A DNA stretch of 64,000 nt from G963663775 sp963663775 (GTDB lineage Bacteria; Bacillota; Clostridia; Oscillospirales; Butyricicoccaceae): positions 620,001-684,000 of the forward strand of contig OY760624.1 of assembly GCA_963663775.1 (NCBI GenBank), given 5' to 3'. Position 1 is the first letter of the stretch, and every line of letters begins with the position of its first letter. The notes beneath the pieces are model-generated. The model saw only the letters and a list, made by a program, of their open reading frames with translations, was not told the origin of the DNA and ran no database searches. Below are positions 34,278 to 43,506 of this stretch, in pieces. The position numbers and the translations under genes are program-made.

Positions 34278-35555
34278 CTATACGCCCGCTCGCATACGCT
34301 GGATGCAGGCATTGGCATACGCATATATCCGCTCCGGGGCTTCGCCAACAAAGTACTGTCCATCTTCATACAGTATTTTTCCCGCAATCATGGTCATTCG
34401 AACATTCTGTTTACTGCCGCTATATACCAAATTCTTGACCAAATGGTTTTCCGGCTGCATATTGGGCTGCTGTAAATCAACGCGAATCAAATCCGCCTGC
34501 TTGCCCACTGCCAAACAGTCGCAGTCCCATAACTCCATTGCCTGTGCGCCGCCAACCGTTGCCATATGCAGCACACGCTGCGCATCCATGGCTGCCGCAT
34601 CTTGGCTTTGCAGCTTTTGCAGTGCGGTGACCAAAAACATTTCACGGAACATGTCCAGACAGTTATTGCTTGCCGGTCCATCCGTCCCAATCGCTAATGG
34701 AATCCCCTGTGCCTGCATCTGGCAAAGCGGTGCAATTCCGCTGGCAAGCTTGCAGTTGGAGGCGGGATTGGTGACCACACAAAGCTGCTTTTCCCGAAAA
34801 ATCCGCAAATCTTCCTCCGACATATAAATACAGTGAAAGCCTCCGCCGCCATGTTCATATAACCCCAACTGCTCGAAATACGCGGTTGGCGTGGTGCCAT
34901 GCCGCTCCATGCAGGCACGAACCTCTGCGGCAGTTTCCGAACTGTGCGTCCAAACCGATGCATGCAATGCCTGTGACAACTCTGCCACACCACGCAGCAG
35001 GCGTTCCGAGGTCGTGTATTCCGCATGGAATCCCAGCCGATAGCCGAGCCTTTCCCCGTTTGCATTGTATCGACGATAGCAGTCCTCCTGCTCCTCCAAG
35101 GAACTGGTGAAATCATTGAGCGGCGCAGCAAGCACCGTGCGAAATCCCGTGTCCAAACTTGCCTGCGCAATGGCATCTGGTTTGGCATACATATCAAAAT
35201 TTGCCGTGATGCCAGAGGTCAAATATTCCAAAATCGCAAGCCGTGACAGCTCATAGATGTCCTGTTCGTGCAGCTGTGCTTCCAGGGGGAACACTTTCTC
35301 GTGCAGCCATTCAGAAAGCGGCAAATCATCTGCAAAGGAGCGCAAAAAGGTCATTGCCGAGTGGGTATGCGCATTTTTAAACCCCGGCATCAGCAAATCA
35401 TTATGGCAGTCAATCTGACGATGCCATGCAAAGGATGCCGGTTTTTCCGCACCGATATAGGAAATGCGGTCTTCTTCCACCCACAATTCGCCTTGTTGGA
35501 TAGAAAAATCCTGTCCCATCGTTAAAATACGGGCATTATAAAAGCGAATTTTCAC
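34278..35555 (-). CDS. mtaD: amidohydrolase, MTA/S-adenosylhomocysteine deaminase type
   Basis: A 425-residue TIM-barrel metal-dependent deaminase of the MtaD/TrzN family. The first metal motif is HTHSAM in GFKNAHTHSAMTFLRS, later ligands are in LGFHAEYT and in the IGTDGPASNN loop carrying the catalytic Asp. It should deaminate 5'-methylthioadenosine, S-adenosylhomocysteine or adenosine to the inosine form. A GTG start at 35555 fits AAAGGAG at 9 bases. The purine nucleoside phosphorylase directly upstream could cleave the product, giving a short purine salvage route. Gene symbol by family resemblance. Confidence 0.8.
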   Translation of the reverse strand: MKIRFYNARILTMGQDFSIQQGELWVEEDRISYIGAEKPASFAWHRQIDCHNDLLMPGFKNAHTHSAMTFLRSFADDLPLSEWLHEKVFPLEAQLHEQDIYELSRLAILEYLTSGITANFDMYAKPDAIAQASLDTGFRTVLAAPLNDFTSSLEEQEDCYRRYNANGERLGYRLGFHAEYTTSERLLRGVAELSQALHASVWTHSSETAAEVRACMERHGTTPTAYFEQLGLYEHGGGGFHCIYMSEEDLRIFREKQLCVVTNPASNCKLASGIAPLCQMQAQGIPLAIGTDGPASNNCLDMFREMFLVTALQKLQSQDAAAMDAQRVLHMATVGGAQAMELWDCDCLAVGKQADLIRVDLQQPNMQPENHLVKNLVYSGSKQNVRMTMIAGKILYEDGQYFVGEAPERIYAYANACIQRMRAGV

Positions 35556-35588
35556 AAAAACCATCTCCTTTGTGCAAAACGCTTGCAC

Positions 35589-36407
35589 TTACTGCGCAAT
35601 TTTCAAGATAGAAGCGGTCACCAATCGCTCAAACTTCGGCGCCGCACGGTCTGCCACAGCGTTGACTTCTGCGTGCGACAGCGGGGTTTGCGTAATGCCG
35701 CTCGCCATGTTGGAGATGCAGGAAATTCCACACACCTGCAGCCCCATATGCCGTGCCGCAATTGCCTCGCATGCCGTGCTCATGCCAACCGCATCCGCTC
35801 CTATAGCACGAAACATCCGAATCTCTGCCGGTGTTTCATACTGCGGTCCTGTAGTCTGGAGATAGACCCCCTCCTGCAGGGCAATCGCCTGTTCCGCCGC
35901 CGCCCTGCGAATTTGCTCTTGCAGCGTACGGCTGTAGATGTCGCTCATATCAGGGAATCTAGGTCCCAAGGCATCCAGATTTTCACCCACCAGCGGAGAC
36001 GGCACAAAGCTTGCAATTTGGTCGGTCATCAGCATGAAATCCCCTGCCGCAAACGAGGTATTGATGCCGCCAGATGCATTGGTCAAAAACAAGGTTTTCG
36101 CACCCAATTTGCCCATCAGGCGAATCGGCAGCACCACCTCCTGCATGGCATAGCCTTCATAATAATGCACACGCCCCTGCATCACCACTACCGGCACATC
36201 TTGCACATAGCCAAACACAAATCGTCCGCGATGTCCCGCCACGGTCGATGTCGGAAATCCCGACAAATCCTGATAGTCCACCGCTTCAACCTGCTGTATC
36301 CGCTCTGCATAATTGCCAAGCCCAGACCCCAGCACGAGCGCAATCTGCGGCACAAAATCTGTGCGTGCACGAATGTCCGCTACGCATGCCTGCAACCGTT
36401 GTTCCAT
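35589..36407 (-). CDS. punA: purine nucleoside phosphorylase (trimeric type)
   Basis: A 272-residue enzyme that splits (deoxy)inosine or guanosine with phosphate. Family motifs are IALVLGSGLGNYA, GHRGRFVFG, MQGRVHYYEGY, LTNASGGIN, LQTTGPQYETPAEIRM and the late GISCISNMASG. The ATG at 36407 has AGGAGG at about 7 bases; the longer frame runs across the promoter. The deaminase follows after 33 bases, so the two are one unit. Confidence 0.95.
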   Translation of the reverse strand: MEQRLQACVADIRARTDFVPQIALVLGSGLGNYAERIQQVEAVDYQDLSGFPTSTVAGHRGRFVFGYVQDVPVVVMQGRVHYYEGYAMQEVVLPIRLMGKLGAKTLFLTNASGGINTSFAAGDFMLMTDQIASFVPSPLVGENLDALGPRFPDMSDIYSRTLQEQIRRAAAEQAIALQEGVYLQTTGPQYETPAEIRMFRAIGADAVGMSTACEAIAARHMGLQVCGISCISNMASGITQTPLSHAEVNAVADRAAPKFERLVTASILKIAQ

Positions 36408-36449
36408 CCCAAATCCTCCTTGCGCAATTCTGCTCTCGCTCTGTATATT

Positions 36450-36477
36450 TGTATATAGTATACCAATTTTCTTGCAA
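36450..36477 (-). promoter_or_regulatory. promoter for punA-mtaD-HMA unit
   Basis: On the minus strand TTGCAA, a 16-base spacer and TATACA lie about 40 bases upstream of the punA ATG. An overlapping TATACT five bases away may be an alternative -10. Confidence 0.45.
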
Positions 36478-36504
36478 AAAAGCCAGCTTTCCTTGTGCTT
36501 TTTC

Positions 36505-36552
36505 AAAAAACAAGCAGCAGGCATCCTGCAAATTCTCTGCAAAATGCCTGCT
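36505..36552 (-). terminator. terminator after metY-GNAT
   Basis: AGCAGGCAT and ATGCCTGCT form a perfect 9-bp stem with a 19-base loop, followed on the minus strand by a T-rich run. It lies 29 bases past the GNAT stop. Confidence 0.7.
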
Positions 36553-36580
36553 TGTGCTTGCCCTGCATGACTGCAGGCGC

Positions 36581-37024
36581 TTATTTGCGCTCTCGCACCA
36601 ATTGTCCATACGACAGGGACTTATATCCAAGCGTTGCATACAATGCCGCCGCTTTTTCGTTGTTTGGTGCAACCTCCAACCGAAACCGCTTCGCTTCCGG
36701 CCAGCGGCAATGCACCGCCTGCAGCAGTGCCGTGCCAACGCCTTGCCCCCGTGTGGCATCCGAAACATACAGCTCTTCAATCCACACGGTCAGTCCGCCG
36801 GCCTCATTGGACCAAGTCAGTGCCAGCATCGCCAGCCCCACTGGGATTTCGTCCTGCTCCGCAATCAAACAGTCCACATAGGGCGAACGCTCCATCAAGG
36901 CGGCAAAGGTTGCACGTGCATGCGACATCGGCACCGAATGCAGCACCCCTTCTGTGTGATAAAACGCATTGATGAGCGCAAGAAAGGCCGCCTCATCCTT
37001 GGCCTCTATTTTACGAATCTGCAC
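36581..37024 (-). CDS. GNAT family N-acetyltransferase
   Basis: A 147-residue single-domain acetyltransferase. The acetyl-CoA loop is DATRGQGVGTALLQAV (the RGxGxG/A motif), preceded by IEELYVS and followed by LEVAPNNEKAAALYATLGY. Substrate unknown. I chose a GTG at 37024 because GGAG lies 8 bases before it; the GTG nine bases upstream is too close to that site. It follows metY by 24 bases and ends at a terminator. Confidence 0.85.
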   Translation of the reverse strand: MQIRKIEAKDEAAFLALINAFYHTEGVLHSVPMSHARATFAALMERSPYVDCLIAEQDEIPVGLAMLALTWSNEAGGLTVWIEELYVSDATRGQGVGTALLQAVHCRWPEAKRFRLEVAPNNEKAAALYATLGYKSLSYGQLVRERK

Positions 37025-37048
37025 GTTTGACACTCCTTCAGAACCGAT

Positions 37049-38314
37049 TCAAATCTGCGCCAGTGCCTGTTCCAAATCCGCAATGATATCCTCCACATGC
37101 TCCAGACCCACAGAAATCCGCACCAAACCTGGTTCAATGCCTGCCGCCACAAGCTGCTCATCCGTCAGCTGGCGATGGGTTTCGCTTGCAGGATGCAGCA
37201 CACAGGTGCGAATGTCCGCAACATGCACCTCGTTCGATGCCAGTTTCAAGCTGTCCATGAACTGCATTGCCGCCTGCCGACCTGCTTTGATATTGACTGT
37301 CATGACACCAGACGTGCCCTTTGGCAAATATTTTTGTGCCAATTCATGGTACTCGTCACTTGCAAGCCCTGGATAATGCACCTCGGCAATTTTGTCACTC
37401 TCCAGCAGATACTGTGCAACCTTTTCGGCATTGCGGCAATACTGCTCCATACGCACTGGCAGGGTTTCCAGTCCCAAATTCAGCAAAAATGCCGAATGTG
37501 CCGCAGGATAGCACCCAAAATCACGCATCAGCTGCATCCGTGCCTTGATGATATAGGCAATTGCGCCCACATCACGGGTATATACCACCCCATGATAGCT
37601 TTCATCCGGCTCGGTGAAATCTGGAAATTTGCCGCTGGCGGCCCAGTCAAACTTACCGGAATCCACAATGACACCGCCAATCTGCACTGCGTGACCATCC
37701 ATATATTTTGAGGTGGAGTGGATGACAATATCCGCACCAAATTCAATCGGGCGGCACAGCACAGGGGTTGCAAAGGTGTTGTCCACAATCAGCGGCAAGC
37801 CGTTTTTATGCGCAACCGCTGCCCATTTTTCAATGTCAAACACGGTCAGTGCAGGGTTTGCCAAGGTTTCTCCGAACAGTGCCTTGGTATTGGGCTGTAT
37901 CAACGCTTGGATTTCCGCTTCGGTTGCATCGGGACGCACCCAAATGCACGTAATCCCCAGCTTTTTCAATGTCACGCCGAACAGGTTGATGGACCCGCCG
38001 TAAATGGTAGTCACTGCCAAAAAACTGTCCCCTGCAGAGCAAAGATTCAAAATCGACAGCAACGCCGCCGCCTGTCCGCTCGAGGTCAGCATTGCCGCAG
38101 CGCCGCCTTCTAATTCTGCAATCTTTTTTTCCACCGCATCGCATGTAGGGTTTGCAAAGCGGGAATACATAAATTCAGTGGGCATATCAAACAGTGCCGC
38201 AACATGCTCTGTCGAATCAAAACAATAGGTCGTGCTCTGCACGATGGGCATCACACGCGGCGCACCGTTTTCCGGCGTGTAGCCTGCGTGCAGACATTGT
38301 GTTTCCAGCTTCAT
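37049..38314 (-). CDS. metY: O-acetylhomoserine sulfhydrylase
   Basis: A 421-residue Cys/Met-metabolism PLP enzyme, which makes homocysteine from O-acetylhomoserine and sulfide. The N-terminus ETQCLHAGYTPE, the MYSRFANPTCDAVE motif, LTSSGQAA (phosphate site) and the PLP lysine K203 in IHSTSKYMDGH are typical. The C-terminal VRISVGLEHVEDI is the usual ending. The ATG follows GGAGGAG. It has its own promoter and is divergent from the DUF896-cca operon. Confidence 0.93.
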   Translation of the reverse strand: MKLETQCLHAGYTPENGAPRVMPIVQSTTYCFDSTEHVAALFDMPTEFMYSRFANPTCDAVEKKIAELEGGAAAMLTSSGQAAALLSILNLCSAGDSFLAVTTIYGGSINLFGVTLKKLGITCIWVRPDATEAEIQALIQPNTKALFGETLANPALTVFDIEKWAAVAHKNGLPLIVDNTFATPVLCRPIEFGADIVIHSTSKYMDGHAVQIGGVIVDSGKFDWAASGKFPDFTEPDESYHGVVYTRDVGAIAYIIKARMQLMRDFGCYPAAHSAFLLNLGLETLPVRMEQYCRNAEKVAQYLLESDKIAEVHYPGLASDEYHELAQKYLPKGTSGVMTVNIKAGRQAAMQFMDSLKLASNEVHVADIRTCVLHPASETHRQLTDEQLVAAGIEPGLVRISVGLEHVEDIIADLEQALAQI

Positions 38315-38363
38315 GGGCCATTCTCCTCCAGTATCAAACCAAATTACACAGTATTTTTACCAT

Positions 38364-38392
38364 ATTGTATCATGTGCATTTGTCAAGCACAA
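38364..38392 (-). promoter_or_regulatory. promoter for metY
   Basis: On the minus strand TTGTGC, a 17-base spacer and TACAAT lie about 45 bases upstream of the metY ATG. No SAM-box leader is present; the leader is too short for one. Confidence 0.5.
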
Positions 38393-38400
38393 GAGAAACC

Positions 38401-38429
38401 TTGCCCCGATGGTTTTTGACTGTTATAAT
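38401..38429 (+). promoter_or_regulatory. promoter for the DUF896-cca-HD-yjbQ-MBL operon
   Basis: TTGCCC, a 17-base spacer and a perfect TATAAT lie about 35 bases upstream of the first ATG. It is back to back with the metY promoter. Confidence 0.65.
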
Positions 38430-38468
38430 GAAAGAAATCAAACCCCCTGAAAAAGGAGTTCTTTAACG

Positions 38469-38678
38469 ATGGAACAATCCAAATTAGCGCGCATCAACGC
38501 CCTTGCTAAAAAAGCCAAGCAGGACGGGCTGACCGATGCCGAAAAAACCGAACAGCAAGCCCTGCGAGAGGAATATATCAAAGCCTATCGTGCCAACTTA
38601 AAAGCACAGCTGGACAACACCGTCGTACTGCATCCGGATGGTTCTGCGATGCGCCTGCGGTCCAAAAAATCAAAATGA
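38469..38678 (+). CDS. DUF896 (YnzC-like) small protein
   Basis: A 69-residue, highly charged helical protein of the DUF896/YnzC family: LARINALAKKAKQDGLTDAEKTEQQALREEYIKAYR is broken only by the conserved short turn. In Bacillus ynzC belongs to an SOS operon; here it heads a tRNA-processing operon instead. The ATG has AAGGAG upstream. The stop overlaps the cca start by four bases. Confidence 0.85.
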   Translation: MEQSKLARINALAKKAKQDGLTDAEKTEQQALREEYIKAYRANLKAQLDNTVVLHPDGSAMRLRSKKSK

Positions 38679-40021
38679 ATCCTATTTCTTTGCCTCGTGC
38701 AGTTGCGGTGATTTTGGACAAGCTGGAGCGTGCCGGCTTTGCAACCTATGTGGTGGGTGGCTGTGTGCGTGACCAGCTGCGTGGACAAACGCCGCACGAC
38801 TGGGATGTGTGCACAGCTGCAACGCCCGCCCAAATGCATGCCGTGCTGACCGATACACGGCTGGTGGATACGGGGCTGCAGCATGGCACGGTTACAGCAA
38901 TTGTGGACGGCTTGCCCATCGAAATCACCACCTTTCGCACGGAAAGCGAGTATTCAGACGGCAGACGCCCCGATGCAGTGCAGTTTATTACCGATGTGAC
39001 GCAGGATTTGGCACGACGGGATTTCACCATCGGTGCCATGGCATACAGCCCGACCCGTGGACTGTGTGACCCCTTCGGCGGACAGCAGGATTTGGCGCAA
39101 AACACCCTGCGCTGTGTGGGGGATGCCGATACCCGCTTCACCGAGGATGCCCTGCGGATTTTACGTGCCCTGCGCTTTGCTGCCACAGACGGTTTCCAAA
39201 TCACATCTGACACCGTGTCTGCCCTGCATCGCCAAGCCCCTCGGCTTGCCCACATGGCACCCGAACGGTTGCGGGAAGAGTTGCTGCGGCTGCTTTGCGG
39301 ACGCTTTGCGGGACAGGTTTTGCGCACCTTTCGCAAGATATTGGCTGTGATTTGTCCGGAACTTGCCGCAATGTTCGATTTTCAACAGCACAATGCCCAC
39401 CACCTATTTGATGTGTGGGAGCACACGGTGCGCATGGTGGAGCAAGTGCCTGCCGTGCCCGTGCTGCGCATGGCAGCGCTTCTGCATGACAGCGGCAAGC
39501 CTGCATCCTTCACGATGGGCACCAATGGCGTCGGGCACTTTTACGGACACGCCAAGGAGAGCCTTGTGCTTGCGGCGCAGCTGCTGCCCCGCCTGCGATT
39601 TCCCAACGCATTGCAGGCAGATATTCTGTTTTTGGTGGAGCAGCATGACCGCCCGATGGGGGATAGTCCACGCCTCATTCGCCGCCGCCTGTCCCGCATT
39701 GGCGAACCCCGTTTTCGGCAGCTGCTTGCCATCAAAAAAGCCGACTGCGTGGGACAGGGTACGCACCCGGAAAATATCCGTGCGCTGTTGGAAACCGAAC
39801 TACTGCTAGAGCAGGTTTTGGAATACGAACACTGCACGCAGCCGGTGCAGCTCGCCGTGAACGGCAACCATATGCTTGCGCTTGGTTTGCAGGGTGCAGC
39901 CATCGGCAACATGCTGCAGCTGTTATTTGCGCATGTGCTGGAAAAGCCCGAAGACAACCACCCGCAGATTTTGCTGCATTTGGCGCAGCATGCCATAGAA
40001 AGGAATGCTAAACACCCATGA
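38675..40021 (+). CDS. cca: CCA tRNA nucleotidyltransferase with HD domain
   Basis: A 448-residue class II nucleotidyltransferase that adds CCA to tRNA 3' ends. YVVGGCVRDQL is the polymerase-beta motif, the metal-binding pair is in HDWDV, and RRDFTIGAMAY is the conserved RRD motif. An HD phosphohydrolase domain follows, with LLHDSGKP at about residue 270. The ATG overlaps the DUF896 stop. Whether it adds all of CCA or only part cannot be told. Confidence 0.93.
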   Translation: MNPISLPRAVAVILDKLERAGFATYVVGGCVRDQLRGQTPHDWDVCTAATPAQMHAVLTDTRLVDTGLQHGTVTAIVDGLPIEITTFRTESEYSDGRRPDAVQFITDVTQDLARRDFTIGAMAYSPTRGLCDPFGGQQDLAQNTLRCVGDADTRFTEDALRILRALRFAATDGFQITSDTVSALHRQAPRLAHMAPERLREELLRLLCGRFAGQVLRTFRKILAVICPELAAMFDFQQHNAHHLFDVWEHTVRMVEQVPAVPVLRMAALLHDSGKPASFTMGTNGVGHFYGHAKESLVLAAQLLPRLRFPNALQADILFLVEQHDRPMGDSPRLIRRRLSRIGEPRFRQLLAIKKADCVGQGTHPENIRALLETELLLEQVLEYEHCTQPVQLAVNGNHMLALGLQGAAIGNMLQLLFAHVLEKPEDNHPQILLHLAQHAIERNAKHP

Positions 40022-40608
40022 AACAGACTTATATGGATGTTTTTCAGAAGAATATTCACCGCCGTGGTGCTGACAAACTTCTGGAATGGATGAACACCAC
40101 TGATTTTTTCACCGCCCCCGCCTCGACCCGCTTTCACGCCGCCCATGAAGGCGGTCTGCTGGAGCACTCTCTGAATGTGTACAATGTGCTGATTTCCAAG
40201 CATTATGACCCGTCTGCGGATGACTTGGAAAGCTTTACAATTGCGGCTTTGCTGCACGATTTGTGCAAAGCAGGCTTTTATACGCTGTCCTACCGCAATG
40301 CCAAAAACGAGCGTGGCGAATGGGAAAAAGTCCCCTTTTATACAGTGGACGACCGCTTTCCCTATGGACATGGCGAAAAATCGGTGTTTTTGATTGAACG
40401 ATTTATGCACCTGAAAAACGAAGAAGCGGTTGCCATTCGCTGGCATATGGGCGGCTTTGATGAGGCCGTGCGGGGCGGTTCTTTCGCCTTGGCAAACGCA
40501 TTTTCCATGTACCCGCTCGCTGTCAAGCTGCATCTGGCAGATTTGGAAGCCAGCTATCTGCAGGAAAAACGCCCGCAAACGGACAATACGCAAGGAGAAC
40601 CGACATGA
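40018..40608 (+). CDS. HD domain phosphohydrolase
   Basis: A 196-residue stand-alone HD-domain protein. The metal ligands are visible as the first His in GGLLEHSLNVYN, the pair in LLHDLCKAGFYT, and later His residues in YGHGEKS and RWHMGGF. It resembles small HD hydrolases that act on nucleotides or as YfbR-like phosphatases; the substrate is unknown. Four-base overlaps with cca upstream and yjbQ downstream suggest obligate co-expression. Confidence 0.8.
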   Translation: MKQTYMDVFQKNIHRRGADKLLEWMNTTDFFTAPASTRFHAAHEGGLLEHSLNVYNVLISKHYDPSADDLESFTIAALLHDLCKAGFYTLSYRNAKNERGEWEKVPFYTVDDRFPYGHGEKSVFLIERFMHLKNEEAVAIRWHMGGFDEAVRGGSFALANAFSMYPLAVKLHLADLEASYLQEKRPQTDNTQGEPT

Positions 40609-41033
40609 AAACCCGAGAATATCGCATCCAAACCGCCCCCCAAAGCATGTACAACATTACCGATGTGCTGCAGGATGCCGTTTATGAAAGCGGCGTGCAA
40701 AGCGGTATCTGCTTGGTGTTTTGTCCGCACACCACGGCAGGCATCACCATCAACGAAAATGCCGACCCCGATGTGCAGGATGATATGCTGCTGGGTCTTC
40801 GAGAGGCGTTTCCCGACCGGCGGGAATTCCGCCATATGGAGGGCAATTCCCCTGCGCATCTGAAGGCATCCTATGTCGGCGCAAGTGAAACTGTCATCAT
40901 AGAGGACGGTCGACTGCTGCTGGGCACGTGGCAGGGCGTGTATTTTTGTGAATTTGACGGCCCACGCAACCGCCGCTATTTCATCAAAATCATGGACGAT
41001 ACGCCTGTTAAGGCACAGGAAGAAGGTATTTAA
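40605..41033 (+). CDS. yjbQ: YjbQ/UPF0047 family protein
   Basis: A 142-residue protein of the YjbQ family. The pattern CPHTTAGITINENADPDVQDD with downstream EGNSPAHLKAS and the late LGTWQGVYFCEFDGPR is diagnostic. E. coli YjbQ has low thiamine-phosphate synthase activity and is annotated as a secondary enzyme of that step. This is of interest because the thi operon 6 kb away lacks thiE. The ATG overlaps the HD stop by four bases. Confidence 0.92.
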   Translation: MKTREYRIQTAPQSMYNITDVLQDAVYESGVQSGICLVFCPHTTAGITINENADPDVQDDMLLGLREAFPDRREFRHMEGNSPAHLKASYVGASETVIIEDGRLLLGTWQGVYFCEFDGPRNRRYFIKIMDDTPVKAQEEGI

Positions 41034-42023
41034 ATGTCTGTAGAACAGGTATCTCCCAATATTTATCGCATTGCGGTGCCGTTGCCGGGTAGTCCGCTCA
41101 AAACGCTCAACTGCTATGTCATTCGAGGGGCAACAGGCGCGCGCAATCTCATGATTGACACGGGGTTCAATCACGATGCCTGTGAAGATGCTATCCGCAG
41201 TGGCTTGCAGGAAATCGGCATTTCCATGGAGGACACCGACATTTTCCTCACCCATCTGCATGCGGACCATACAGGGCTTTGCGGTCGGCTGCAAACCCCG
41301 CAAACCCGTGTTTTCATCCGTGCGTGTGACGGGGCACGTGTCAATGGCTTTTTGACGCAAGCCTATTGGGATAATTTGATGGCGTTGCAGCAGCCAATGG
41401 GTGTGCCGGAAAGCGACCGCTTGGATTATCACAAGCACCCTGCATTTTTGAACCGTGTTGACCACGAGATGTCCTTCACAAATGCGGTTGACGGCATGCG
41501 CTTTTCCATTGGCGGCTATCAGCTGGAAGCCGTTGACCTTGCCGGACATACCCCTGGGCAGTTGGGGCTTTGGGACAGAACGCATGGCATTTTGTTCTCT
41601 GGCGACCACATTCTTGCCAAAGTTTCGCCCAATATTTGTTTGTGGGATTTTGACAACGACTATCTGGAAATCTATCTGCGCAATCTGCGCAAAGTAGACA
41701 GCATGCAGGTGAAAACCCTGTTTAGCGCACATCGACAGCCGATTCCCGATGTTTCTGCACGCATTGCAGAACTCACTGCACACCATGCGCACCGCTGCGA
41801 TGAAATCTGTACCCTACTTACACAGAGTGGGACACAAAGCGTTTGGCAGCTTGCACATGGCATGCACTGGGATTTTGGCGAAGGGCTGTTCGGTGCATTT
41901 CCGCCCAACCAAAAGTGGTTTGGACTGCTGGAGGTCTTTGCGCACACCGAGCATTTGCGCCGCATCGAACGCATCCAGTGCCGCCATGTCAACAACACCT
42001 TTTTGTATGAAATCCATACTTGA
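41034..42023 (+). CDS. metallo-beta-lactamase fold hydrolase
   Basis: A 329-residue cytoplasmic MBL-fold protein with the zinc motif THLHADHTG, a later His in DLAGHTPGQLGL, Asp in LFSGDHIL and His in LFSAHRQPI. After the catalytic domain there is a C-terminal helical region of about 90 residues, as in glyoxalase II-like or LACTB2-type proteins. Substrate unknown. Its ATG directly abuts the yjbQ stop, completing the five-gene coupled operon. Confidence 0.85.
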   Translation: MSVEQVSPNIYRIAVPLPGSPLKTLNCYVIRGATGARNLMIDTGFNHDACEDAIRSGLQEIGISMEDTDIFLTHLHADHTGLCGRLQTPQTRVFIRACDGARVNGFLTQAYWDNLMALQQPMGVPESDRLDYHKHPAFLNRVDHEMSFTNAVDGMRFSIGGYQLEAVDLAGHTPGQLGLWDRTHGILFSGDHILAKVSPNICLWDFDNDYLEIYLRNLRKVDSMQVKTLFSAHRQPIPDVSARIAELTAHHAHRCDEICTLLTQSGTQSVWQLAHGMHWDFGEGLFGAFPPNQKWFGLLEVFAHTEHLRRIERIQCRHVNNTFLYEIHT

Positions 42024-42201
42024 CCACGCCTTTTCGCATAAAAAAAGCCTCTCGCTTCGCTGCGCTCTGCACAGCAAGTGACACCCTCCCCGTATTGCTG
42101 CATATCTTGATAGCAAGCATACGAATGAAAACGGAGGGTATCCTGCATCGGCACAGCTTGCCTGCAGTGAACTGTCCTTGCAGTGAAAGGTGGTCTTTTT
42201 T

Positions 42202-43506
42202 ATGACAATCCATGTGGTGCAGCCCGGTCAAAGCGTTTATTCCATTTCTAAACTCTATCAAGTACCTATGGAACGCATCATCAGCGACAACGAGCTGACC
42301 CATCCCGAACGTCTGGCAATCGGGCAGGCGCTTGTGATTCGATACCCCAATTCCTATCACATTGTAGAGCCCGGACAAACGCTTACCTCGATTGCGGCAA
42401 TGTACGGCACCAGTATCAACCGATTGTTTCAGCTCAATCCCAGCTTGGGCGGTATGCCGCAGGTGATTCCGGGGCAAGTGCTGATTGTATCCTTGACCGA
42501 ACCGATTTTGGGCAGTCTGGCGGTGAACGGCTATGTTTATCCCAACATTGACCGCTCCATTTTACGCAAAACCTTGCCGTATCTATCCTATATGTCTGTA
42601 TTTTCGTATGGTTTCAACCCCGAAACAGGCGAATTGCTGCAGCAGGAAGATGCGGAAATCGTCAAGCTGGCTCGCTCCTATCGTGCGGCACCGATTTTGG
42701 TGCTGACTACTATTGATGCTGCAGGCACCTTTTCCAGTCAACGTGCCCATGACTTGCTCAACAATCCTACGGCGCAGGATACACTGCTGGAGCAGTTAGC
42801 AACTGCCATGAAAGCCAAGGATTATGCCGGTATGGACATCGATTTTGAGTATATTCCTCCAGAAGACACGGTCAAATATGCTGAATTTGTGCAAAAAGCA
42901 ACCGATTTCATGAATGCACAAAATTTCACTGTTATGGTTTCGCTTGCACCGAAAACCTCCTCCAACCAACCAGGACTGCTCTATGAAGCCCATGACTATC
43001 ATGCACTGGGCGCTGCCGCAAACAATGCCCTGCTGATGACCTATGAATGGGGCTTCAGCCGCTCTGCGCCGATGGCGGTCGCGCCTCTGGGCAAGGTGCG
43101 TGAAGTGGTGCAATATGCCGTCAGTGAAATTCCACCGCAAAAGCTTTTTATGGGGATACCAAATTATGGTTATGATTGGGTTCTGCCCCATATCGCTGGC
43201 GTCAGCGTGGCACGCAGCATGGGCAATGTGGAAGCGGTTGACCAAGCGGTGTCGGAAAACGCCGAAATCCTCTATGACTGGACGGCGCAGTCCCCCAACT
43301 ATGAGTATTGGCGCGCACAACGGCAGCACGAGGTATGGTTTGAAGATGCACGCAGCATCCGTGCAAAGCTGGGTCTAGCGACAAGCTTTGGGCTGCGGGG
43401 TGTCAGTATTTGGTCACTGATGCGATATTTTCCGCAGCTTTGGCTGGTGCTCAGCGCACAATATGCCATTGAAAAAACCGCAGTAAATTCTGGAAACCAC
43501 ACTTGA
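42202..43506 (+). CDS. LysM-GH18 spore cortex-type glycosylase (YaaH/SleL-like)
   Basis: A 434-residue protein with two N-terminal LysM repeats (about residues 1-45 and 48-95, IHVVQPGQSVYSISKLY and YHIVEPGQTLTSIAAMY) and a glycoside hydrolase family 18 domain. The catalytic motif DxxDxDxE is seen in YAGMDIDFEY. This is the architecture of YaaH/SleL, an N-acetylglucosaminidase that degrades cortex fragments during germination. No signal peptide, as in YaaH, which is assembled on the spore from the mother cell. The ATG at 42202 has AAAGGTGG upstream. Confidence 0.88.
   Translation: MTIHVVQPGQSVYSISKLYQVPMERIISDNELTHPERLAIGQALVIRYPNSYHIVEPGQTLTSIAAMYGTSINRLFQLNPSLGGMPQVIPGQVLIVSLTEPILGSLAVNGYVYPNIDRSILRKTLPYLSYMSVFSYGFNPETGELLQQEDAEIVKLARSYRAAPILVLTTIDAAGTFSSQRAHDLLNNPTAQDTLLEQLATAMKAKDYAGMDIDFEYIPPEDTVKYAEFVQKATDFMNAQNFTVMVSLAPKTSSNQPGLLYEAHDYHALGAAANNALLMTYEWGFSRSAPMAVAPLGKVREVVQYAVSEIPPQKLFMGIPNYGYDWVLPHIAGVSVARSMGNVEAVDQAVSENAEILYDWTAQSPNYEYWRAQRQHEVWFEDARSIRAKLGLATSFGLRGVSIWSLMRYFPQLWLVLSAQYAIEKTAVNSGNHT

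Noticed and set aside
38315..38468. SAM riboswitch upstream of metY.
   Set aside because: The mapped promoter leaves a leader of under 50 bases, with no SAM-I core sequence.
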